A DNA stretch of 64,000 nucleotides from contig NZ_LBCQ02000004.1 in assembly GCF_001014615.2 (NCBI RefSeq), positions 1-64,000 on the forward strand, read 5' to 3'. Below are positions 1-7,500 of the stretch, one piece after another. The first letter of the stretch is position 1. Every line of letters starts with the position of its first letter. Below the pieces are notes generated by a model. It had not been told where the DNA came from. It was given only the letters and a program-made list of their open reading frames with translations, and made no database searches. This DNA comes from Aquamicrobium sp. LC103 (GTDB lineage Bacteria > Pseudomonadota > Alphaproteobacteria > Rhizobiales > Rhizobiaceae). The translations under genes were made by a program, and so were the position numbers.

Positions 1-377
1 TCATGAACTGGCATGACCATGAGGAAGCTAACACAGGTGGCGGGGCGCTGAACATCTCTGGCCCCGTTACCCAGAGAGCGAGGCCCGCCAGGGTGTTGAC
101 TAGAGAGGTTTGGTGACGGGCCTCGTGTCGGAACAGGCCAGTACCGACCTGGTCAGCCTGCCAGAAGCTATCAGAAATGTCACCGAGAGAAGAGAGGCCC
201 GCCAGACGTCTCGGGTAAAGGCAGATGACGGGCCTCATGCCGATGCGGCTTGTATCGGCGGTGTGATGATGCGCCTGAACCGCGGCATTGTCACGTTAGC
301 CATAGAAAGAGGCCCGCCGTGGGAAAAAGCGGGGGGCTGGGACGGCGGGCCTCATGCCGGAACAGGCCGGTGCCGGC
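1..377. repeat. Tandem array of double-hairpin units, cut by the left edge
   Basis: Each unit has hairpin A followed within 1-2 bases by hairpin B. Hairpin A has the conserved stem GAGGCCCGCC / G(A,G)CGGGCCTC: arms at 79-89 with 115-125, 194-203 with 227-236, and 309-320 with 342-353. Hairpin B is about 22 nt, at 127-148, 239-259 and 356-377. A fourth hairpin B sits at 1-22, so its hairpin A lies outside the window. The B stems differ but stay paired: TCATG/CATGA, GTCGG/CCGAC, GCCGAT/ATCGGC, GCCGG/CCGGC. Three of the four loops begin AAC. The A loops (21-25 nt) are unrelated to each other. The period is 112-126 bp. No convincing ORF runs through it. This could be a tandem small-RNA family or a hairpin repeat element; the strand is unknown. 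Confidence 0.7.
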
Positions 378-638
378 AAAACGACTATGCTCCTGAATGT
401 CGGGGAAGACCATAGGGACGACCTTCCCCGACTCCCTTGTCGCGAAAGGCCGTATGAGAGCGTTGGAAAGACCCGTCGCGCGATCCGAACTACCGCGCTG
501 GCTGATTGTTCCCGACTATGTTGGCTTCCGCGTTACGTCCACAGATGCTTTGCTTCACGCTTGAGCCGATCGCGGTCGTTGCCAAACTTGATCAGGCGAC
601 GGGCTACATCGAGTGCGATCCCATTCCACAAAGAAATG
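378..638. other. Gene-free stretch between hairpin array and DUF6894 gene
   Basis: Apart from the hairpin at 399-432, nothing clear is visible. A 32-codon reading frame on the minus strand (533-631) has protein-like composition but only a TTG start and no good ribosome binding site. It is not called as a gene. Confidence 0.4.
399..432. terminator. Perfect 10-bp hairpin after the repeat array
   Basis: GTCGGGGAAG at 399-408 pairs with CTTCCCCGAC at 423-432 across a 14-nt loop. It lies 21 bp past the last array unit and differs in sequence from it. No T-run follows, so it is not a classic intrinsic terminator. It may end array transcription from the left or be a separate structure. Confidence 0.35.
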
Positions 639-866
639 CTAGAGCTTTACAAATGCACGAGCGGAAAATCGCATCTGAGCGATTGGCTCGCCCGCCTCGT
701 CGGTGACGTTCATCGTGAGCGTGGAATTTGGGATAAGCTCGCCATCTGCTTCGCTGAGCATGTCGCTGCAGGCCATTACCGCCTGTTCCCAAGCTTTATG
801 CGCATCGGGCAATTCGATGCCAACCTCATCGTCAGCGTCGTGGGTGTGGAAGAAGTACCGCGGCAT
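639..866 (-). CDS. DUF6894 family small protein
   Basis: A 75-residue protein starting MPRYFFHTHD, the hallmark opening of DUF6894 proteins, which are common in Rhizobiales and of unknown function. The start at 866 is chosen because a GGGAG ribosome binding site lies about 10 bases upstream; the longer frame up to 911 has none. It lies just downstream of the histidine kinase on the same strand. A GGAAC-N16-GGTT element (896-920) lies about 30 bp upstream and resembles the alphaproteobacterial EcfG stress promoter. The product is acidic and has no signal peptide or membrane segment. Confidence 0.8.
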   Translation of the reverse strand: MPRYFFHTHDADDEVGIELPDAHKAWEQAVMACSDMLSEADGELIPNSTLTMNVTDEAGEPIAQMRFSARAFVKL

Positions 867-895
867 GTAAACACGCTCCCGGGGGTTTTGGCGAG

Positions 896-920
896 AACCC
901 ATCTGGAGCACGTTGGTTCC
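896..920 (-). promoter_or_regulatory. EcfG-type (general stress) promoter candidate for the DUF6894 gene
   Basis: On the minus strand GGAAC (920-916) is followed after 16 bases by GGTT (899-896). The known EcfG consensus in alphaproteobacteria is GGAAC, 16-17 bases, CGTT, so the -10 part has one mismatch. It lies in the gap after the kinase stop codon. Confidence 0.4.
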
Positions 921-923
921 TCA

Positions 924-2318
924 TCACTCGATCAAGCGGTCTTTGGGTATTCGGATTGTGATCGTCAGCCCCTCGGATGTGAATTCGCGCCTGAACTCAC
1001 CACCCAGAGCACCGGAGATCGCAGCCTTGGTTAGCAGTGTGCCGAAGCCTTCGTTGTCGGGAGTATAATTTGACGGGAAGGCGCCGTCTTCCTTCCAAAT
1101 GATATGTACGTCTTCATCCGCTTGCGCGCAGCTAACAGCCACACAGGCATCCGAATTTGCAAGAGCGCCATACTTGGCTGCATTCGTCGCGAATTCATGC
1201 AGAAGAAGCGCCAAGTGGGTTACTGCAGGGCCTGACACCACGATATCTTCACCCGTTACCACAACACGGGGCAGCGACGCATCGGAGCTTTGGGTATATG
1301 GGCGGGAAATCGCATCGATGAGTGCATGCAAGCTTGTCGCGACGGGCATTCCGCCGCCACTATCTCCAACGACGGGAAGCGTCAGCGAATGCGCTTGGGC
1401 CAATGCCGTGAAGCGCTCGCGCACGGATGTCGCTAGTTGCTCTGCCGAATTTGCCGTTCGAGCGCTTAGCGCCACGAGGCTGCCGGCGAGGGTGAACAGA
1501 TTCTTCACCCGATGATTCATCTCTCTCAGAATAAGGTTCTTCTGATTTTCCGCCCTGCGTCTTTCGGTAACGTCTCGCGCGATCTTCGATGCACCGATGA
1601 CACGTCCGTGTCGGTTGATAATGGGAGAGACAGCCAGCGAGATATCGATGAGCGTACCGTCCTTGCGCCGACGTACGGTCTCGTAATGGTCGACACGTTC
1701 TCCCCGCCGAATTCGCGATAAGATGTCCGGCTCTTCATCTTGCCTGTCCTCGGGGATCAGCATTGTCACCGACTGCCCGACAGCTTCCTCCCTTGTGTAG
1801 CCGAATATCTTCTCGGCGCCGCGGTTCCAATCGGTGATGATGCCATTCAGATCCTTCGCCAGAATGGCATCGTCTGAGGATTCAACAATAGCTGCCAGCC
1901 GGAGAGAGCTGGTCTCGGCGTCCTTGAGTTCACTGAGGTCGACGAGCATGTTGATGGCGCCAGTCAGTTGTCCAGCGCTATCGAAGAGCGGCGTCGGGAA
2001 TGGTAGGAAGGGCACTCTCGTGCCGTCCGGTCGTTCAGCAACCGCCTCTTTTCCGACTATCGGCCGCCGCTCCTTCAGCGCCTGCGCCATTGGACACTGG
2101 TCATGCGGCAGTTCGGTGCCGTCTGGCCAATAGAGTTTCCATGATCCGCAGAACTCGCTTTTGCCAATCTCGGGGTGGACGCCCCACAGCTTTGCTGCAG
2201 CGTTATTGTAAAAGGTGATCCTCCCATGCGCGTCAGTCAGATAGACCGCCGCAGGTATTGATTGCAGCAATTGTTCGGATGTCGGAAGGGCAATCGCAGG
2301 ATAATCGGAAAGGCTCAT
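924..2318 (-). CDS. PAS-PAS HWE-family sensor histidine kinase
   Basis: A soluble 464-residue sensor kinase that should autophosphorylate on histidine and pass phosphate to a response regulator. Two PAS domains lie at about residues 15-130 and 140-260; neither has the LOV cysteine motif. The phosphoacceptor box EMNHRVKN is at about 266-273. The N-box HEFATNAAKYG at about 374 and the later WKE define the HWE class typical of alphaproteobacteria. There is no transmembrane segment and no receiver domain. HWE kinases often feed the PhyR/EcfG stress pathway; no phyR or ecfG gene is in the window, so that link is inference. The start at 2318 is preferred over 2324 because GGAG is then 8 bases upstream. 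Confidence 0.93.
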   Translation of the reverse strand: MSLSDYPAIALPTSEQLLQSIPAAVYLTDAHGRITFYNNAAAKLWGVHPEIGKSEFCGSWKLYWPDGTELPHDQCPMAQALKERRPIVGKEAVAERPDGTRVPFLPFPTPLFDSAGQLTGAINMLVDLSELKDAETSSLRLAAIVESSDDAILAKDLNGIITDWNRGAEKIFGYTREEAVGQSVTMLIPEDRQDEEPDILSRIRRGERVDHYETVRRRKDGTLIDISLAVSPIINRHGRVIGASKIARDVTERRRAENQKNLILREMNHRVKNLFTLAGSLVALSARTANSAEQLATSVRERFTALAQAHSLTLPVVGDSGGGMPVATSLHALIDAISRPYTQSSDASLPRVVVTGEDIVVSGPAVTHLALLLHEFATNAAKYGALANSDACVAVSCAQADEDVHIIWKEDGAFPSNYTPDNEGFGTLLTKAAISGALGGEFRREFTSEGLTITIRIPKDRLIE

Positions 2319-2555
2319 TGGCATTCTCCGGAGTTGATGAATTCCGGTCGCCTAAGCCGAACCGTGCCTGCTTCTACAGACAGCAAAGCCTTTAATTTGT
2401 GGCACGGCATCTCAATTTAAGCAATTGCGGATATTAGGCGAGCCTCCTTGCAGAGGATCCACACGCCTGGAAGATTCCTTTGTCTGCGTACGGCCGGGGG
2501 TCTTTTTGTCGTTTTGAGACATTGACGGTGTGGTGCCAGGTTCTACTTCTTCATC

Positions 2556-2774
2556 ATGCCCTATAGACACGACGCTCTCGACGCCCGCGTGCTTGACCCG
2601 GCTGAAATGATGCTGCTGGAGAGGGTGCTGGATATTACCGCCGAGTATGGCGAGAGCGACCGCGAGCGCGATGTTCGGGCTGCGCGAATTGTTGCCAACT
2701 ACATCATCGGCATCACCGGTGAAAAAGAACTGATAGAGGTCGTCAGTAGGCGAAGGTGGCCCCCGCCTGGATAA
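2556..2774 (+). CDS. Hypothetical small protein
   Basis: A 72-residue reading frame starting MPYRHDALDARVLDP. The middle is a likely amphipathic helix with regular charge spacing, and the C-terminus ends in a basic, proline-rich tail. No family is recognised. No clear ribosome binding site precedes the ATG. It lies between the divergent kinase and another small gene on the same strand. A minus-strand frame across it is longer but has poorer composition. Confidence 0.4.
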   Translation: MPYRHDALDARVLDPAEMMLLERVLDITAEYGESDRERDVRAARIVANYIIGITGEKELIEVVSRRRWPPPG

Positions 2775-2953
2775 GGAGAGTTTAGGCGGACGAGCCTGGT
2801 GCCGATTTAGCATACGGGCGACAGAAACAATTCTCCGGCCTCTCGACTTCGATGTGCTCTCCGCTATCTTCTCCGGTATCGGTAGCCAAAATTCAGGACG
2901 CTTCCGGGGGTGAGCGGTCATCGTGCTTTCGCCCCAAAGGCAAGGAAGCATTC

Positions 2954-3163
2954 ATGCCACTCCGACACCTTCTCCAAGAATACAATATCGATTCGATGGA
3001 CGCCGCAGTTATCGAGGCTCTGTTCAATCAAGGTGCGTTCCCCGGCGAAACGAAGCAAGACCGCTATGACAGGGCGAAGCTGCTCATCGAACTCTTCGCG
3101 TCGGGCGTGCGGGATAAGGATGCGCTGATAGCCGCGCTTACGAGGATCAGAAAGGCAAGCTGA
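2954..3163 (+). CDS. Hypothetical small protein
   Basis: A 69-residue, mostly helical soluble protein (starts MPLRHLLQEYNIDSMD). The start at 2954 has AAGGAAG about 7 bases upstream; a longer frame from 2852 lacks this. The pattern of acidic, leucine-rich helices resembles small rhizobial regulatory or stress proteins, but no named family is recognised. No partner is evident from the neighbours. Confidence 0.6.
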   Translation: MPLRHLLQEYNIDSMDAAVIEALFNQGAFPGETKQDRYDRAKLLIELFASGVRDKDALIAALTRIRKAS

Positions 3164-3186
3164 TTTGGCACGCCAGAATCTCAGCG

Positions 3187-3270
3187 TCAGTCCAGCGCGA
3201 TCGCCACTCCTAGGCAGATCAGAGCGCTGAACACGAGGATCGTCAGAATTGCCTTGCCGCCGCCAGACAT
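3187..3270 (-). CDS. Tiny single-pass membrane peptide
   Basis: A 27-residue frame, MSGGGKAILT then a hydrophobic stretch ending in ALD. It is essentially one transmembrane helix with a short polar N-terminus. GGGAG lies about 8 bases before the ATG, which supports translation. It is convergent with the 2954-3163 gene. No family is recognised; small one-helix proteins of this kind are often missed by gene callers. Confidence 0.4.
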   Translation of the reverse strand: MSGGGKAILTILVFSALICLGVAIALD

Positions 3271-3384
3271 TCCCGTCTCCCAGGACTTACATCTCGCCGG
3301 GAAACTAACACGTGGCGGCTGGCATATGGAAGACAACCCCATGAGTGAGTTCGCCAAAGAAGCGGAGGCCAACTGGCAGGCCTT

Positions 3385-4419
3385 GTGGCGACATCGCCCC
3401 AAATCCACGATCCCTGCAATGAAAGGCACCTGACTGCAGACCCCGGTGAAGATATTCGCGCGCCGAGAGATATGAATATGGCGCAACGAAGCTTACGATG
3501 CCGACATTGCAATCAGCAGGCAATTCGTTGGATGGAACACTTGTTGCTCCCGAACTCCGGGACGGAATTCGGCCTTCGCACACCGCAAGCTTTGGATGAC
3601 AATGAAATCATCGATATTCTGGCCCGCGTGGAGGCGATCGATTCTCCCGGCCTGAGCCTTGCCGACCTGGCGAGCTCAGTGGGTCTGAGCCCGTTCCAGC
3701 TCAACCGTCGGCTAAAACGCGCCGTCGGCGATACGCTGGGAAATTACCAGCGCAGTCTACGTCTGAACCTGGCTGCGGCGCTTCTTGCCCGCAGCGACCA
3801 AAGCATCCTCGATATCGCCTTGCAAACGGGATACGGGAGCCAGGCGGCCTTCAACCACGCTTTCGTCCGGCAGTTCGGCGTGCCGCCCCGCAAGGCAAGG
3901 TTGCTTGCCACGACAAGAACTCCCCACCCCGGTCTCCGCCATCGGGCTTTCGCGGAGGCAACGAAGCCGCACAGGCACCGCGATCTTCCCGTTCTCGCCA
4001 TGAGGTTTCAAGGGGGCTACTCCCATGTCCCGGCCTACTGGCGAACCTTCGCAACGGTCTTGCAACGCGCAGGTCTGGATGTTGCGGACCGGCAGGCAGT
4101 GGGCATTTTCTACGAGGACCCCGGGGTAACGCCCCAGCACCTCATTCGCTATGATTGCTGCATTCTCGATCATGAGAGACGTCTGTCCGGCGTTCCCGGA
4201 CCGTTTCGTGCCGACGTCGTGCGCAGCGGCGAATACGCCAGCCTTGACGTTTCGGGCCTCCATTCCGTCGTGGCTGACGCGGTTTTCGGAATTTGCAGCC
4301 TCTGGATGACGACGCATCGGCGCCGATTGACGGCGTGCCCCGCCTACGAGTTCCATCGTCGTCCGCCCTGGAACGAGGAAGGCGCCATAGACGCCACCAT
4401 CTTTGTCGCCTTCGAGTGA
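3385..4419 (+). CDS. AraC-family regulator with GyrI-like effector domain
   Basis: A transcription factor with an N-terminal AraC-type double helix-turn-helix (about residues 70-165, with the second-helix pattern SILDIALQTGYGSQAAFNHAF) and a C-terminal GyrI-like small-molecule-binding domain (about 190-344). This is the Rob/SbmC arrangement, usually linked to multidrug or small-molecule response. The frame opens at a GTG at 3385 with weak initiation signals; the ATGs at 3472 or 3478 are reasonable alternative starts. It ends about 110 bp before the autotransporter gene on the same strand, and a perfect palindrome lies in that gap, so it may control that gene. Confidence 0.88.
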   Translation: MATSPQIHDPCNERHLTADPGEDIRAPRDMNMAQRSLRCRHCNQQAIRWMEHLLLPNSGTEFGLRTPQALDDNEIIDILARVEAIDSPGLSLADLASSVGLSPFQLNRRLKRAVGDTLGNYQRSLRLNLAAALLARSDQSILDIALQTGYGSQAAFNHAFVRQFGVPPRKARLLATTRTPHPGLRHRAFAEATKPHRHRDLPVLAMRFQGGYSHVPAYWRTFATVLQRAGLDVADRQAVGIFYEDPGVTPQHLIRYDCCILDHERRLSGVPGPFRADVVRSGEYASLDVSGLHSVVADAVFGICSLWMTTHRRRLTACPAYEFHRRPPWNEEGAIDATIFVAFE

Positions 4420-4443
4420 CCTGCCGCAATAGCGATCAAAATC

Positions 4444-4457
4444 GTGTTCCCGAACAC
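4444..4457. promoter_or_regulatory. 14-bp perfect palindrome upstream of the autotransporter
   Basis: GTGTTCCCGAACAC is a perfect inverted repeat 72 bp before the autotransporter start codon and 24 bp after the AraC gene stop. It looks like an operator for a dimeric regulator. It is not the direct-repeat LexA box of alphaproteobacteria. Its binder is unknown. Confidence 0.4.
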
Positions 4458-4529
4458 TGATATGCAATGCCCTCAAACACAGGGCTTGCGCGTTTTTGCT
4501 TAGATGCCCTCGCGAACGCAGGGGCGGAT

Positions 4530-7500
4530 ATGCAGAAAGCTACTCTTTTCAGCGCGAACACAGGTCTCCGCGACCCTATCGATAAAAAACCCCGACCGGG
4601 TTCACAGCAGCGCCTTCGGATTGCACTCCTCACTTCGAGCGCTATCATCGGCGTCGTCAGTCTTTCCAATCCGTCTCCCGCGACCGCGCAGCAAGTCATC
4701 GACGACGGGAATATACATTACGTCCCCCAAGACTATTCCAGCCCATGGGATATCTCCGGCGATCTCATCGTCGGCAATCATCATACGGCATCCCTCATCA
4801 TTCGAGACGGCGGCGATGCCAGTGCCACACGCCTCTACCTTGGCTTTGGTGCCGGTTCGGTCGGATCGGCAGCGCTCGTCGGCTCGGGAACAAGCTGGCG
4901 AAGCGAGGATCTGGTGATCGGGCGGCAGGGAACCGGCCATTTCACCGTGGCGAACGGCGAGGCATCCTCGAATCGAACCTACATAGGCCTCCTCTCAGGC
5001 TCGCAAGGCACGGCGTTCGTGCGCGGCGCGGACGCGGTCTGGGACGCCGGCTTCCTCAATATCGGTGCTGCCGGCGCCGGATTTCTGACGGTCGAGAGCC
5101 AGGCGACTCTCAACAGCAGCAACGCCATCATAGGAACGTCCGAAACCGCGGCCGGAACGGTCTCCGTAACTGGCCCCGGCTCGCTCTGGTCCACTTCCGA
5201 TCTGACGGTCGGGCTTGCGGGCGACGGCACGCTCGCGATCGAGAATGGCGGACGGGTGCTGACCGGCAGCCAGGCGATCGTCGGACAGGCCTACGGCAAG
5301 AACGGCACGGTTAGTGTGACCGGTTCGGGATCGATGTTCGAGAATGCCGATCGCCTTTATATCGGAGCCGGCGGAGGGGGCACGCTCGATATTTCAGCCG
5401 GAGGAGCCGCCAGCGCCCGGTTCGTCGACATCGGGTTTGTCAGTGACGGTTCGGTTCTTGTGACCGGCAGCGGGTCGTCCCTCGAAGCGACTACGGTCAC
5501 CCTTGGCTATAACGGTTCGGGCACGCTCAGGATCGCCGACGAAGGTCAGGTGACGACGGCCAACGGCGTCCTCGGCGGATATGCGAACGGCACCGGTATC
5601 GCGACGGTGACGGGAGCGGGTTCGCACTGGACAACGTCTGGAACGATGAACGTCGGCATGGAGGCAGTCGGTGAACTCAACATAGAGAACGCCGGCCGCG
5701 TCACGTCGGCCCAGGGCATTATAGGCAGTGCCGGGAGGGGTTCCGGTACGGTGAAGGTGACCGGCGGCGGCTCGTCATGGGACATTCTCGACAACGGGAG
5801 TCTGGGAAACCTGCATGTCGGATATGGAGCGAACGGAACCCTGAACATCGCCGCCGCCGGCACCGTCACGTCGACCTATGGGCACATCGGTAATCTGTCC
5901 AGCGGTATAGGCACCGTCAACGTCGGCGGTCCGACCTCCAGTTGGCAAAATGCGCGAACACTTGCCGTTGGCGGAGAGGGGCAAGGCACCCTGACGGTTA
6001 CCGGCGGGGGCATCGTTACGAGCGAGTCTAGCACCATCGGACAATTCATCGGCTCGAATGGTTCAGCCACCGTGACGGGAAGCGGTTCGCGCTGGAGCAA
6101 CAGCAACAATCTCACGATCGGAGGCAATGGCACAGGAGCGCTCGAGATCGCGGATGACGGTCTCGTGGAGAATGCCCGTGCGCATATTGGTTCCGGGGCC
6201 GGCTCAACCGGCTCTGCCGTGCTCTCCGGTGGAGGGACCTGGACAAACACCGGTGAGCTGGTGGTCGGTTTCGGCGGCGAAGGTTCGCTGGACATCGGTG
6301 GCGGTAGCACCGTCAGCGCCACCGAACTTTCGGTCGCCCGAAACGTGGGCTCGACCGGTGCGGTGACTGTTACGGGCGACGGTTCGATTTGGACTACCCA
6401 CGGGGCCCTCAATGTCGGTTTGCGCGGCACCGGTACGCTGGCCATCGAAGATGGCGGCAAGGTCGAGAGCATTTGGAGTTATGTGGGCAACGGGACCGGC
6501 TCGACCGGAACGGTAATGGTTTCAGGCGACGACTCGGTCTGGTCCAACTCCCTCCTGGTGGTCGGCGAGCTTGGCAGCGGCACGATGAACATCGAGGCCG
6601 GAGGGAAAGTCGAGAACATCAACGGCTATGTGGGCTTGTCGTCGGGATCGTCGGGCACGGTGGCCGTTTCGGGCGAAGGCTCGCTCTGGACCAATTCCGG
6701 CATCCTTCAGATCGGCGGTTCCGGTAATGGCGAACTGGCCATCGAGAGTGGTGGCAGGGTCGAGAACAGCTCGAGCTATGTGGGCTTTGCGTCGGGGGTG
6801 TCCGGCACCGTGGCGGTTTCGGGCAGTGGTTCGGTCTGGTCCAACTCCGGCACTGTCTCCGTCGGCGCTGCGGGCATCGGCTCGTTGGGCGTTTCGGATG
6901 GCGGCAGCGTCTCCGTCGCAAACGGCTCGGGTAGCATTGCGCTGGCGCGAGATGGTTTTGGGATCGGGACCATCAATATCGGTGCTGCCTCGGCGGATCC
7001 GGGCGATGCGATCGGGGCGGGAGCACTGCATGCCGGGCGGGTCGAGTTCGGCATAGGTGCCGGTGCGCTGAACTTCAATCATACCGAAAGCGCATACGAT
7101 TTCGAGCCGTCGCTGGCGAGCACGCGTATAGGTCACCATAGCATCAACCAATATGCGGGAATCACGCGCCTCACCGGGGATAGTTCCGCCTTCGCGGGTA
7201 TGACGACTGTTTCCGGAGGCTCTCTGATCGTCGCCGATCGGCTGAACGGGGCGGCATCGGTGACCGGCGGACGGTTTCAGGCCGACGGAATATTTGGTGG
7301 AAACGTCAACGCCACGGGTGAAGGTGCGGTCTCAGGAACGGGCACGATAACCGGCGATGTGCGGCTCACCAATCGCGGCGTCCTTTCGGGCACGCAAGGT
7401 TCGACGCTGACGATCGGCGGCGATCTTGCCCTGGATGCGGGATCGGACGTGAACGTTACCCTCGGCGGCGCGCCCGCAGAGGCGCTGTTCGATGTCGCCG

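Noticed and set aside
1-377. Integron attC or CRISPR array
   Set aside because: No GTTRRRY/RYYYAAC ends and no intervening gene cassettes for attC. The repeat period, hairpin pairs and lack of constant direct repeats do not fit CRISPR.
533-631. A 32-codon minus-strand frame (ends REAKHLWT)
   Set aside because: The composition is protein-like, but the only start is TTG without a ribosome binding site, and no family is recognised. It could be a remnant.
3326-3433. A 35-codon plus-strand frame (MEDNPMSEFAKEAEANWQAL)
   Set aside because: The composition is plausible and GGAAG precedes the second ATG, but it overlaps the possible start of the AraC gene and has no recognised family.
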